Assembly (NCBI GenBank): GCA_001692895.1
Contig: KV748179.1
Location: forward strand, 5,168,668-5,232,667
DNA length: 64,000 nucleotides
DNA from: Cenococcum geophilum 1.58
Lineage: Eukaryota > Ascomycota > Dothideomycetes > Gloniales > Gloniaceae
Direction of reading: 5' to 3'
Shown one piece after another: positions 49,003 through 62,861 of the stretch. Numbering within the stretch: position 1 is the stretch's first letter; each line of letters opens with the position of its first letter. Under the pieces are notes generated by a model that did not search any database, was not told where the DNA came from, and saw only the letters and a list, made by a program, of their open reading frames with translations. The translations under genes were made by a program, and so were the position numbers.

Positions 49003-51653
49003 AAAGTCCTAGTAGTATATAAGATATTTAAGGATTTTTAGGATTTGCAAATTTCTATTATTAATTTATTAATTACTTCTTAAAAATTATTTAGCAATTA
49101 GTAAACTTAATAAGAAAGAATATAAGATTTAAATAGACTACTAAATATAAATAAGCTTTTAACAACCTAAAATATTATTTTATAACTACTTTAATTCTCG
49201 CCTACTTTAATCTAGACCTTAAATATATTATTAAAACAGACTCGTCTAATTATATACTAGAAGGAGTATTATTACAATATAATAAGAACGGCGAGCTACG
49301 CCTAGTAGCCTTTCTCTCCTAAAAACTTACCCCTACTAAATTAAACTATAAGATTTATAATAAGGAACTGCTTATAATTATTAAGTATTTTAAATAATAG
49401 CGTTTAGAACTTAAAGGATTATTATCCCTAATACGCGTATTAACGGACTATAAAAGCCTATAGTACTTTATAACTATAAAGCAATTAATATAACGCCAAA
49501 TTTATTAGGCTAAATACCTTTTATAATTTAACTTTAAGATTATATACTAACCTAGTAAACTTAATTAGAAACCTAACTTATTAATATAATAATTATAGGA
49601 CTTACCTACTAACGCCTTTAATAAACGGATTATAAATTAATTATAAATTCTACTGCCCCCTAAACGCTTTAAGAAACTATACCCTATATTTTTAAACGCG
49701 GAGCTTAATAGGAATAAATTAGAAATTAATAAGTAAAATATAGAAATTAATAAGTAAAATATAGAAATTAATAAATTAATAGAGCATAAATATAAGAACG
49801 ACCCTTGGATAGTAGATATAATAAAAGCAATTTAAATAGGGAAACGGTAATATAAGGATACTATACTCGCTAAATGTAAAATCCGTAATAATTAGTTATA
49901 CTATTAATAAAAGATAGTAGTCCCGAATTTTAAACCCTTATAATTTAAGATACTTAAATTTGTATATAATTCCCCTATAGTAGGGCATCCTAGCTATATA
50001 AAGACCTATAAGATTATCTAATAAGTATATTACTGGCCTATAATATATAACTATATATAAAAATACGTTTAAGTATACAGAATGTACGTGCGTAGGAAGA
50101 CCTCTTATATAAAGAAGCAAAAAGTACTTTAACTATTACCAATTCTAATATAAAGATAGCAAGATATCTTAATTAACTTTATAGTTAACCTGCTTAACAG
50201 TAATAGGTTTATAAATATTATAGTAGTTATTAACCGTCTTATAAAAATGCAATATATAATTCCTATAGATTTAATTAATACAATATTAGTAGCTAAATGT
50301 TTTATTAAGTATATCTTTAAGCTATATAGACTTTCTAATTTAATAATATCTAACTATAGAAGCCAGTTCGTTTTAGACTTCTAGTAAGCCCTATATAAAT
50401 AATTAAGTATATAAACATAACTCTTAACTATATTTTATTTAAAGATAGATAGTTAAACTAAAATTGCGAACATAATTATAGAATAATACCTATAAATATA
50501 CTGCACCTACCTACAAAACAACTAGGAAAAGTAGCTACCTTTAGCTAAGTTTACTGTAAATAATATAAAAAACGAATTAATAGGCGTAATGCCATTCTAC
50601 ATAATCTACAGATAAGACCCTTAACTTAGATTTAAACTATAACCCAAAATTAATATAATAGGACCTATGATTAAGAGGATTTAACTAATTAATATATATA
50701 ACTTCGCTAATTAAATAAAGCAGTTAATGGAACTATAATAAAGTAAATTAGCGTATGCTTAAACGGTATAGGAATAGTATATAAATAAAGGACGAGCTCC
50801 CGCTTAGGACTTTAAGGAAGGTAATATAGTTTACCTAAATATATAAAACCTAAAGACTTAACAACCCTTAAAGAAACTTAATTAAAAGTTTATAGGCCTA
50901 TACCAAATTAAAAAGAGACTAAGCCCGTATACTTATAAGCTTAAACTACTAACTAAAATTAAAATATATCCAACGTTTTATATAAGCTTACTATAACCTT
51001 TAAAGGGTAAACCTATAACTCGCGAAGTGCCGCCGCTATCTCCTATAATTATTAATAACGGTAATAGTTCTTACTTTATTAACTTAATTAATAATATATA
51101 ATAAAAAATATAATTTAAATAGTTTGAACTCTATATTAAGTGGGAAGGATATAAAATATAAACTTAGGAAACCTATAACTAGATTAAAACTAACGCGCCT
51201 TCCTTGGTAAAAGAATTCTATAAAGACTATCCTTTATAGCCTACTTTAGCTAGATAGACATAATATAAAGGTAAATAACTGCTACCTAATACGAATACAC
51301 GAAATATAATAGTAGGAAGCTTAAAATTAAAAGAACTTAAAATATATTACGACGTTTATAATATAATTACATAATACGCAAGATATTAAGGAACTTTAAC
51401 CGCCAGTTAAAGTTATCTAATTAGTTAAATCCGCCTTGCTAAGACCCACTATAAAAATATTAGTTCTACTTACCGCCCTAACTAAGCTAATAGCAATTTT
51501 TATACTGGGTATAGAAAATCCTAATTAGTCCATTTACGATTAGAACTAGTAGAACTTTATACTACTACTTAACACAAATATATAAAAACGCGATAAGTTA
51601 TAAAGTCTTAACTAAATTAAATTATTTTAGACCTTTAGCTAAAGGGGGGGTAC

Positions 51654-51997
51654 TATAACGGGACTAGCCTAGTTATAGTAGGAATGTCTTAATAAAACAC
51701 TTAATAGATAAATTCCGACGCTTTAACTAAATTCTGCTAAATTTTACTAGCTTAATTAACTTCTACTAAGTTCTACTAAATGCATTAAATTCTACTAAAG
51801 TTAGTTAAAGACCGCGTACGTATATGCGTACGTATTAACTACTAAGACTCCTAACTATTTAATATATAACTCTCTTATTATTCCTTTCTCTTCTTTACGC
51901 AACGTCTTGTTTTTAGCGAGAGCTATATACCCTTAGATTTAGATAGAATTTATATCGTTCCTTTAAATCTTCCCTAAAGTCTCTTCGCGCCCTTATA
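51654..51997 (+). repeat. 3' LTR of gypsy A
   Basis: 344 bp, equal in length to the 5' LTR, preceded by the polypurine tract at 51641-51650 and followed by TAAGA. It is more AT-shifted than the 5' copy. Confidence 0.9.
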
Positions 51998-54900
51998 TAA
52001 GACTTTATCTCCTATCTTAAATTCTTTTAGTATATATTTTTTAGTATAGTACCTTTTTTATATAGCCTAGGCGTCTAGTAAGTACTTTTTAAGTTCTTCT
52101 CTATAAATTCTTATTTATTTAATTCTCTTAAACACTACTAGTGCCTCCCTTTTGGAAACAATATCCTTAACGTTCTATAGGTTATTTACCTTTACCCTAA
52201 ATAATACTTTATAAGGGGTCATTTTTATACTGCTATAAATGCTTATATTATATACGTATTACACTAAAGCTAACCACAATGTCTAATTATCCTATTAATA
52301 ATTAATATAGCAGCGGAGGTAGTGTTCTAATAACGCATTTAAACGCTCTGTTAGCCCATCTATTTACGGGTAAAAGGTAGTACTTATTCTTTACTATATT
52401 TTTAATAAAAGATAGAATAAAGACTAGAATACGCTGTTAAATACAGTACCTCTATTAGACACGATTCCCCTTAGCGTGCTAAATAAGAGCTACTATTCCA
52501 AAAATAGGTCTGCTAATTCTACTGCTGTAATTATTATTATAACAGCAAAGTACCTTAAAAACTTTGTATATCTATTAATAATTACTAAAATAGCGTTAGC
52601 AACCTTTCCCGTTCTTTAATAGGGGGTAAGCCTATTATAAAATCTATTATTAATTCTAATATAGGTCCCTACGGAATAGAAAGCACTAATAACTTATTAT
52701 ATAGGCGATATTTAGATATCTATACCCTTTAGCATGTATTATATCTTAATATATAGTCCTTAACCTCTTTAGACATTCTATCCTAAAAGTATTTCCTTTA
52801 AACGGCCTTAAGAGTCCTATTAGCACTATAGTAACCCCTAAAAGGGTTATTATAGAAGACCTTTAGAATTTTGTCTTAAACCACTTAGTCCTTTAAGATA
52901 TATATAGCACCCTTAAAGTATAACAGACCTATTTAGTCTTGTTACTATAGCTTCTTAGTAACTCCGGCTAAGTTAGTCTCTACTATATCTTTCTACCTCT
53001 CCCTAGAAACGAAGGCGTCCCTTTATTATACTTAAAGAAGAAGATCTAAAAAGGGTTTGTATAGATTGCTTGCTTTTATTTTACCTACCACTATTATAAA
53101 TATAAGGCGTAGCATAAGACGTTTTAAACCATTAATGCCAGCAGATTCTCCTACCGTTATGCAGTATACTACGCTACGGATAGGTATCTTGCCTATCCCC
53201 CTTAGATCTAGACACTCGCAGCTAATACGCTATTAAGTTAAAGGTGCCGTGACACCCCTAGCATATCCTATAGAATTCTTGCTAATTCTAAAGTACGTTA
53301 ACTTTATAACGTTTACCTAGCCTATAACCTAGTCTATAACTATATCCTACAGCTCTATAGTTATAGCGCTTTATAGCTATATTGCTGGGACCTTTACCTT
53401 ACTATAAAATTCTATAGTTCTAGGAAAAGAGTCTTCTTTCTTTTTAAGTAAATTTTACAATATAGGGATTATTTCCCCTATACTGTCCTAAATTCTTCCT
53501 GTCTTATAATCCAAACGTCTTAATAACCTATTAGCGGGATTTGTCTTTCCTGGTTAGTACATAATTTTAAAGTTATACTATAATAGTGCCTCTGCCTATC
53601 TGGCTTATTAACCACTTAACACCTTTATAGTTATAAAGTATTCTAGGTTATTATAGTCTGTAAGGACTTTAATAGGGTAATTGCTTCCTATATAATAATA
53701 TTGCTAGTGCTTTATTACTGCGACTATTGCGAGTAGCTCCTAGTTATGCGTTATATAACGCTATTTTATAGGGGTTATTTTCCTTAACCAAAACGCCACA
53801 GGATGTTATTCTTTGTCTTTTAATTAAGATATAATTGCCCCTAGGGTAAAGCTAGATATATCCGTTTTAAAGTATATATATAGCTCCTAGTAAAAGTATA
53901 TTAGGATAGGCGCCGATATAAATAAATCCTTTAACTGGTCTATAGCCTGCTTAGCAGCTTCCCTAAATATAAAGAGTCCTAACTTCTTACTATTCTTAGA
54001 TCCTTTTAGTAGATTGGTAATTAGGAGTATTATTTATAAATAGTAAATAATAAACGTTTAGTAGAAGTTCGCCGTGCCTAAAAAAACCTATACTTCTCTA
54101 AATATTATAGGGTAGGGCTATTCCCTAATAGCGTCCACCCAACTTTTCTCTATTAATACTCCGTTAACGCTAATAATAAAGCTTAGAAAATTAATGCTAG
54201 TAGTATAGAACGTGTACTTTTTTTAGGTTTATATAGAGCTCGTATTCCTACAGTCTTTTTAGTACTATTTATATGTAGTATATATATACTTTATAGTTAT
54301 TAGAGTAGACTATAATATTATTAAGGTAAACTATATATATTGTGTCTAATAGGCCTAATAATGCCTTATTAATATAGGCCTAAAATATTACTGGTGCATT
54401 AGTAAGCCTAAATATATTATTAGGTACTTAAAGTGGCCGTACCGTGTTTAAAACGCCGTTTTCTACTTATTGCCGGCTTTAATCCGGCTTTAATAATATA
54501 TATCTTTTAGATCTAATTATATAAATATTTTTACGCCTAATAGTCTATTAATTAGCTCCCCTATTAAGGGTAATAGGTAGCAATTCTTTATAGTAATCTT
54601 ATTTAGCGCCTAATAGTTAATATAAAGGCGAAGGGTCTTGTCCTTAGGTATAAATATAATTAGTACCCCTACTAGGCTTATAGAGGGCCAAATCTATTCT
54701 CTCTAAAGATTATCTACTATATATTAACGTAATACTACTAGCTTATTTTCTAATAGGTTATATAGTAGCCTAAAAGGAGGTTATTTATCCCCTATATCTA
54801 TCTTATACTTAACTAATATAGGGTTAGGTAAGGTTTATGCAGCCTTTTTATTAAAAATATCCTCTAAGTCTGTATATTTCTGTAGAATCTCTAGTTTCTT

Positions 54901-55478
54901 AACTATATATAGCCGGACATCCAAAAATAAATATCCAGTGTCCCCGTTCTTAGTGTTAAGAGTAATATATATAGCATATACCTACCTTTCTTTTTATATA
55001 TAGTTTAAGAAAGTCTTTTAATCTTTAACTATAATGCGCGGTTAAGACTTTTAATATTAATATAAGGCTAAAGGCTAATTAATGTCTGGATTAACTTAGT
55101 AAAGCTATAGGTATTCTAAAACAAGGTTATACCCTTTAATTTCTATAGTATAGAAGCGTATCTCCTATATATCCTATAGACCGTCGCGGTTTTAGCTGGC
55201 TACGGAAAAAGCCTATTTCCTATAGTATAGAATCTAGTAGCCTCTAATGCTTTAAATAGTACGTACCTATAAGCCGCTAAGGTCTAAATCCAATTCTTTT
55301 ACTAGTAATTAAGAAATAAACCCTATAGTCGCGCCGCTGTCTATAAGGCAGTCTTACGTTACCTATTTATTATTAACTTAAATAGAGACAGGAATAACCA
55401 TATAGTAGCTTACTCCCTCCTTCTCTTACTAGCCTAGCGTAAGGGAGTAAAATTTACTAGGCTCTTTCTTTTCCTAAT
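51998..55478 (-). mobile_element. Gypsy D: integrase, RNase H, reverse transcriptase, protease
   Basis: Minus-strand pol of gypsy D read from right to left: protease (about 55400-55280, Asp-Ser-Gly type active-site region), reverse transcriptase (about 54900-54000), RNase H (about 53950-53590) and integrase (about 53110-52000). The left edge is the TSD of gypsy A and the right edge that of gypsy F. Much of the integrase is homologous to fragment C at 4580-5983. Confidence 0.85.
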
Positions 55479-55689
55479 TATAACGGCGCTATCGCACGTT
55501 ACCTGCCAAATTTTGCCATATTCTGCCGACCTGCGATTGGCCCGCCTAAAGCTAGCGCCTTGGCGGCTCACCCTATATATTTGTTTACATCGGTCCTAGC
55601 AACCCCTTTTCCTTCTCTTTAGCTTAGTATCTTTATAATACAGCATTCGTTCAAGCTTCGGTTTAGAGGCATTTATTTAAGCCGTGACA
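55479..55689 (+). repeat. 5' LTR of gypsy F
   Basis: 211 bp, ending TTAAGCCGTGACA. It carries TGCCAAATTTTGCCATATTC-type short repeats (55503-55528). The TSD CTAAT precedes it. Confidence 0.92.
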
Positions 55690-58600
55690 TTATACTAAGC
55701 TCTCCCTACCTTACCTGGGAAGGCCTTAATAATATCCTACCCTAAAGAAACTTCGTCTATAACGACGTATTAATACGCTATACTTAGACACTAAAACAAC
55801 TCTATATTGCCTGGGAAGGCCTGGATAATATCCCACCTTATAAGCTAGACAGGACTAGACCTATACCCCCAGAATCGAAACTAAAGCGTACAATACTAAT
55901 GAACCTTAGGAAGTTAACGATAGCACCTAAAGCAAGCTTATCTAAGAGAGCTATCTCTACCTGAGAGGAACCTAAGATCCAATTGGGATCAGAAATTAAA
56001 GATAATAATAATATCATAGACATACGCGAGCAGATTCGCGCCCTTATAGCCAACTAGGAAGCTAATTGTCTTGAAGTGAGAAATATATAAGAGACCCTAT
56101 AAGAGATCCTAGAAAGCCTTACGGCCCTATAAAATAGCCCAGCTTCCCCTTTTTAAAGCCCTAGCCGACCTGTTTACTCTACTAAATGCGATATACTAAG
56201 GAGTACGGATATAATAATGAAGCAATTAAAGTCCGTTAAGCTCCCTAACCCCCCACCATTGTTTAATAGGATAGACCCTACCTTTAAGAATTGGAGGATT
56301 TAAGTATAAGGAAAGCTCCGCGTTAACTATAACTATTTCCTTTCTGAAGAAGCTAAAATGCTCTACCTCTTTGGTCGAACCACTAGGGACGCCTAACGGC
56401 ACCTTTAAGCTAAGTTTAAGGACGACTCCCCTGTCCGATTTATATCTGTTAATGAGATAATATGGCACCTAGCGGCTATTTATATTAACCCGAATAAAGT
56501 ATGGGATGCCTATTATAACTATAATCACCTAATAATAAAACTAAATTAACCCTTTGCCGAATTCTAAACTTAATTCCTATACCTTATAGGAGAAGGCTAG
56601 GTTCCCTTTAAAAACTACTAATTAGACCTGTATAATAAGCTAACAATCCGGCTATAAGAAAAGATCGCTGTAACCTTAGATAACCTGCTAACCTATAAAA
56701 GACTTGCAGCTCGTTGCCTATTATTAGACTTAGAACTAAAGCGGATTAACGCCTACCCTAATTGGTAGAAGCGACTCCATAACGATTAGAACTCGCCAGC
56801 TATACCTATAGGAGCTAGAGTAGGAAGATAAGTTATAACTGCTCTTATACCAAAGGCGGTTATAACTACGCACTGGCGAGCCTCGCCCGACTAGCCACGT
56901 ACTACACTATTAACTAGTATTCGCCGTAATACTCCGATTAACCCTGCCTCGGCTATGTGCTTTAACTGCGATAAGTAAGGTTACTTTGCCTTATCCTGCC
57001 CGGAGCTAAAGGATATAGGTAATATTAAGGAGATAGAGGAAGAAGAAATGTCTAAGGAGTCGAAAAAAGAAGAACCCTAGGGAAAGACTCCCCCCTAGGG
57101 TACCCTATTAATCTCGAAGAGATTAATTTTAGTTAGTTAATAGGTGGAAAGCATTTCATGGTTCTATGTATAGTATCTTAAAATAGATATAGAGTTAATA
57201 CAACCGCCCTTATTAACACTGGAGCAAATGGCTTCGCCTTTATAAATACTGCCTATATAAATAATATTACTAAGTTTCTAAATACAGAAGCTATCTAATT
57301 AGAGAAGCCTATTTAGGTAAAGGGCTACAACGGCTAAGCCGGTTGGCCCGTTACCTATATCTTAAAGTTACATATCGCTTTTAATAGACGACGCTAATAC
57401 GGCATCCCCTTTTGTATCCTAGACCTAGGGTCCCATAATATAATCCTCGGACGAAAATGGATGTCCTATTTTAATATTTGGTTAAATATACAAAAAAGAC
57501 GGTTTGTTTAGCCGGAGGATAGACTAAGGTTGCCCTTCTTTATTAGGGAGATCCGAACTAACCATAAGACACTAGCCGTAAGGGGTAACCCTACCTACTA
57601 GTAGGATGTCCGGGCCCGTAACCTAGCCTTTACCTAAGAGGACGCCCGCCGCGAAGCTGGAAAGAACTCTATACTGATAAAAATACTCTCCTAAAGCGCT
57701 ACGTTTAAAGAGGACTCTATGTATGGAAGCGGGATAGATAATAATATAGATAACGTCTAAATTATATAGATCTAACCGTTATAGAAAAGAACGTATTAAT
57801 AGGATATAAGGGATAACCTCCGAAAGATATAATAGGAGCTAAAAGGAGTAATAATAACGCTAATACCCCGGAAGTCCCTAAAGTTATATACGCCCCTATT
57901 GTTAGTTAACCCCCCTACCGTAGACATCGCTGTAATTAGCGCTGTAGTGTTTTACTTTAATATATACTAGAAGGACAATAAGGTCTTTATAACGAGCCTA
58001 TATAAAATTAACCGAATTATTAATAATAGAGAGGAAAGGCTAGATAAGGAAACCGATAAAAAACTAGTTAAACGCCTCCTTTTTACTATTTATATAGGCT
58101 ATAAGAATACATTCTCAAAGGCGGCCTTAGACAAGTTACCCCCCTACTAGACGTACGATTATAAGATTTAATTAGAGGCTAATAACTCGCTAGGCTATAG
58201 CCCCCTCTACTATTAATTAATAAATAAGCTAAAAGCAATAAAGTAGTACTTGATTGACAACCTGGATAAAGGGTTTATTAAGCTAAGTTAAGCCCCTTTT
58301 ACTTCCCCTATCCTGTTCGTAAAAAAGCCTAATAGAGGCCTTTATTTTTGTATTAACTATCGGAAGCTAAACGCTATTACTTAAAAGGACTAATATCCTA
58401 TTCCTTTAATTAACAAGACCCTTGCACGTCTAAGCTAGGTAAAGATCTTTACTAAACTTGATATCCGTTAAGCTTTCTACTAAATTAGGATAGACCCTAT
58501 ATCCGAAGATTTAACAACGTTCCGTACCCGCTATAGTTTCTATAAATATAAAGTTCTTCCTTTTAGACTAATAAACGGACTAGCTATGTACTAAAGGTAT

Positions 58601-61456
58601 ATAAATGACGTTCTTTTTAATTACCTTAACAAATTCTGCACGGCATACCTAGACGATATTCTTATATACTTAGACAATAAACTTAAGCATTAAGTTTATG
58701 TTAAGAAGGTCCTAAAGAGGCTATAGAACGCGGGCTTATAAGTTAATATTAAGAAATGCGAGTTTAGGGTAAAATGTATAAAATACCTTAGGTTTATTAT
58801 AACTATAAAAGGAATTAAGGTTAACCCTAAGAAGGTAGAGGCAATCTATAACTAGAAGCCCCCTTATATAGTAAAAGGAATCTAGTCCTTCCTTAGTTTT
58901 TGTAATTTCTACCGCCGGTTTATCCATAACTACGGAATTATGGTAAAACCTTTTATACAACTAACCAGGAAGGATACGCCTTTTGTTTTTAATAATAGTT
59001 ATATAGAGGCCTTTAAAGAGGTAAAGGATCGGCTTATCTCTTCCCTAATCTTTTATCACTATAACCCGGACCTTAAATTAATGCTAGAAACAGACGCCTC
59101 TAATGGGGTTATAGCGGGAATCCTATTACAGTTATATCTAGACGGCGAATGGTACCCTGTGGCTTTCTTCTTAAAAATAATAGACCTAGCTGAGTATAAC
59201 TACGAAGTACACGATAAAGAAATGCTAGCTATTATTTAATCACTCTCCTAATAGCGCGTAGAGCTTAAAGGTATAAACTCCCGGATTAAGATATATATAG
59301 ATTACAAAGCCCTAGAGTACTTTATAACTATAAAGCAGCTTATAGGGCAATAAGCCCGGTAGGCCGAAATACTCTCCTAATTCTTCTTTACGATTATGTA
59401 TCGTTCTAGTAAGTAAAACTCTAAGGCTAATACCTTAACCTAAAGAGAACAAGATATAGGACCCTAGGATAAGCTAAAGACCTAATATTAGACGCGCGCC
59501 CTCCTCTATCTAGAATAGCTTAACCCGCGGATCCTTAAGGAGCTAGACTTCTAGTAAAACGAGCTAGCACTAATAGAGGAGTCCTTAGATAAGCCAATAG
59601 GGCTAATTAACCGCCTCCTAACTGTAAACCGCACGGCTGACGCCCTAAGGGCCCTTTATAAATAAGCCGTGAAAGAAGACCCCAATTTTAAGACGGAGGA
59701 AGGATTGCTCCTATACTAGGAGCGGCTTATAGTCCCTAATATCGATAATCTACGGACCGAACTAATCCGCGAAGCTTATTGTTAAGTCTTTATGGCATAC
59801 CCTGGCAAGAACAAGACCCGTAAAATCATTAACTGCCGCTATTACTGGCTAAGAATAGTTGCGGATATTAATTAATATATACGGAACTGCGAAGACTATT
59901 AGAGAGCTATAATCCCACGGGATAAGACCCTAGGACTACTTAAGCCACTCCCGATACTAGAGCGCCCTTAGCAGTATATCTCTATAGACTTCTATAAACT
60001 ACCTAGGGACCGTGACGGATATAATATAGTTATAGTTATAGTTAACCGCTTTAGTAAACGCCCGTTCTTAATTCTATGTCACAAAAACATTAATGCTAAA
60101 GAGGCAGCCCGGCTATATATCCATTACGTCTACTAAATCTACGGACTACTAGATACTATTATATCCGATTATAGGCCACAGTTTATATCGGCCTTCTGGA
60201 ATAAGTTTACCCAAATCTTAGGCATTAAGCTAAAGCTTTCTACGGCTTATTACCCCTAGACAGACGGTTAGACAGAGATCGTAAATTAGTACCTAGACTA
60301 GAGGCTTAGGCCCTTTATTAACTATTTCTAGAACAACTGGTCTAAATTACTACCCTTAATAGACTACGCGTAAGTAACCCTACCCCACGACTCCACAGGG
60401 TTTACCCCGATTTAGCTAGAAATGGGATACTTACCCCGCACAAGCTTTGACTGGAAAAGGCTAGAAGAACCCTAGACTATACAAGAGAAGCTATCCTATG
60501 CTAAGGCCCAACAGTACGCCAAATAATTAGAGGAGGCCTGGACGGTAGCCCGCGAGAACCTAGAAAAAGCTTAAAGGTTAATGGAATAGCAGGCGAACAA
60601 ACACCGTTGAGAGCCTAATTTTGCCCCTGGCGATATAGTCTAGGTTATAATAAGGAATTGGAGGACCGAATGACCCAGCTGTAAGCTGGACTACTAGATG
60701 GCAGGACCGTATAAGGTTTTTAAGAAGATAGGCAACTTATATAAGATAAAGCTCCTAGACTTAATTAGGGTTCACCCTATCTTCTCGCTAGATAAGTTAC
60801 GGAAAGCTATAAACGACCTATTGCCTAGATAAAAGAACGAGCCTCCCCTACCAGTTTAAGTAAACGGTGACAATAAATAGGAGGTTAATGAAATACTAGC
60901 CTGCAAGATAGTATAGGGAGCGCTAAAATACCGTGTCTAATGGAAGGGCTACGATCCTAACCCAACCTAGTACCCTATATGGAACTTTATAGGCTGCCCC
61001 CAGAAGCTTAAAGAATTCTATAATTAATACCCTAATGCACCTAGACCCCTGAAGTACCTAGACGAATAGATAGAATGCTAGCATAATAAAGATAATAAGT
61101 TACCGGAAGAATATAGGGACAAAAACGCCCCAAAGCCCTAATACAGCTGTCTGCCAAATTCTGCCATATTCTGCCGTTTTCTACCAGTACCGTAAAATTT
61201 CAGATGTCCAGGAACTTTAACCGCCGGTTAAAGTTATCTGATTGGTTAGATCTATGCTAAGACTTTTAGCGGCTACTCTTTCTAGCCTAGTGCTTCTACT
61301 TAGCCTATAATCGCCCTTTATACCTAGTTAGGACGGACTTATATCCCCTTTGTCTTCTTATCTTATATTTTTATAATCCTATATTTGTAAGCCTAGTGCT
61401 ACCCTATTTTTTCTAACTAAGCCTAAGGGCAGGCTTTCTTTTAAAGAGGGGGGTGA

Positions 61457-61667
61457 TGTAACGGCGCTATCGCACGTTACCTGCCAAATTCTACCATATT
61501 CTGCCGACCTGCGATTGGCCCGCCTAAAGCTAGCGCCTTGGCGGCTCACCCTANATATTTGTTTACATCGGTNNTAGCGACCCCTTTTCCTTCTCTTTAG
61601 CTTAGTATCTTCGTAATACAGCATTCGTTCAAGCTTCGGTTTAGAGGCATTTGTTTAAGCCGTGACA
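61457..61667 (+). repeat. 3' LTR of gypsy F
   Basis: 211 bp, starting TGTAACGGCGCTATCGCACG. It contains a few ambiguous bases (61554-61573), a sign of a multi-copy repeat collapsed in assembly. The TSD CTAAT follows. Confidence 0.92.
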
Positions 61668-62861
61668 CTAATTAATCTAACCTTTATTTCTTTTACCGGT
61701 AGAAGCGCTTTATATAGCCCTTTTTGCCATAGTTATAATAAATGCGTAGCTCTTAGTTCTACTTATTTAGATTAGGTTTTTACCTATTATTATTCTAGAG
61801 CTAACTAGTGTTACTCTAGGGCTTTAAAGCCTGCTTATGTTATTCTTCCGCAGAGTAGTTAGGTCGGAATCTACCTCTATTATTAAAGCTAGGTTTAGTC
61901 CTACGCTCTTTATTATTGGCGTCTTATTCCTTTCACTTGCCTAAATAGTCTCTTTTAGCATTTTTAATCAAAGTAGCTTTAAAGATAAGCTTTTCTTAAA
62001 AGGTAGGAATTTCGCCCTTCTCCTGTATAGCCTGTTAAATCTTAGGTTATAACTTAGTAAGTAGCTAGTAAAGTTATATAGTATTATCCTATAGGTCTAA
62101 GTAGGGTATATAATCTTCTAGTTCTTCTAAGTAGTTTATAAACTAGACTACACTCTAGCCTTCTTACTATTTAGCGTTATAGTATTACTAGTTATAATCC
62201 ATCCCTTAATTAGTAGGGTCTTAGACCTAATTAACCAACCAGGACTTAAGTTTGCTAAATTTAAAAGGTGTAGTAAGTTTCTTCTTATAGCGTGTCTATA
62301 AACTCTTAACAGTGCTACGTAGGAAGGTAGAAGCAATTAGTGTCTAATTATACTTATTAGAGTAACGTTTTAGATCTAGCTAAAACTTAGTTTCGTATTA
62401 ATAGATAAAACGATTACAGTTCCGGAGACTATTACTATTATACTTATTAGGTTTCTTTATACGGAATTTAGGTTTTTCTAATATTATAGTGTAGCATAGC
62501 GTTGCCCCTTTAAGTCCACTTCGTATCTAGGGTGTCTATACTTCTCCTAATTATGCTTATAATTGTTCTTAGTAGTCTTAATATACTTATCTTAATTATA
62601 TCTCTAACTCCTTTATTTTTTATAGGGTCTCACATAGCGACTACTTTAATAACTCCCTAGCGGTAATCGTTTTTAAGGGTCTCGTAAGGTTAGACGGACT
62701 AGCCGTGGCTTCTTTATAGGAAGAGGAAATACGCTCCTCTAGGGAGACTCTCTAAGCCTCTTATAGTAGGGGCGTCGTTTTAGGGGGTAAGGAGGTATAG
62801 CCCATTATCGTTAATTAATAGCCGTACGTTCCTTCCGTAAAGGATTATAAGCAATTAGAAT
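61668..62861 (-). mobile_element. Gypsy D: gag and leader
   Basis: Minus strand. A zinc-knuckle segment (about 61740-61690, with GKKGYIKRF on the minus strand) lies at the C-terminal end of gag, next to the gypsy F insertion. The body of gag extends to about 62800. The leader next to the 5' LTR begins near 62861. Confidence 0.75.

Larger units (their letters stand above)
35446..51997 (+). mobile_element. Ty3/Gypsy chromovirus 'A', itself a host for four insertions
   Basis: Complete in layout: LTRs at 35446-35789 and 51654-51997, and TSD TAAGA at 35441-35445 and 51998-52002. The parts are gag (about 35900-36900, zinc knuckle near 36825-36870), protease (about 37125-37250 continuing at 37590-37730), reverse transcriptase (about 38110-38349 continuing at 48190-48676 and 49003), RNase H (about 49230-49460), integrase (about 49860-50740), chromodomain (about 51110-51235), a palindrome-bearing tail and a G-rich polypurine tract (51641-51650). 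Insertions: retroposon copy 2, the long retroposon with gypsy B inside, and a solo LTR. It is strongly RIP-mutated with around a hundred breaks; it is younger than D and older than its insertions. Confidence 0.9.
55479..61667 (+). mobile_element. Ty3/Gypsy chromovirus 'F'
   Basis: Complete in layout: LTRs at 55479-55689 and 61457-61667 (211 bp each), TSD CTAAT at 55474-55478 and 61668-61672. The parts are gag (about 56200-57050, C-x2-C zinc knuckle near 56955-57005), protease (about 57150-57480), reverse transcriptase (about 58150-58800), RNase H (about 58990-59420), integrase (about 59690-60560) and chromodomain (about 60870-61090). A 3' tail with a palindrome module (61145-61420) follows, then a polypurine tract (about 61445-61453). 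The LTRs differ at only a handful of sites. The longest undamaged patch is the RNase H start (58940-59239). It has dozens of breaks, is young relative to D and A, and is related to gypsy E. Confidence 0.92.

Noticed and set aside
58940-59239. 99-codon plus-strand frame as an independent gene
   Set aside because: It is the least damaged patch of the RNase H region of gypsy F.
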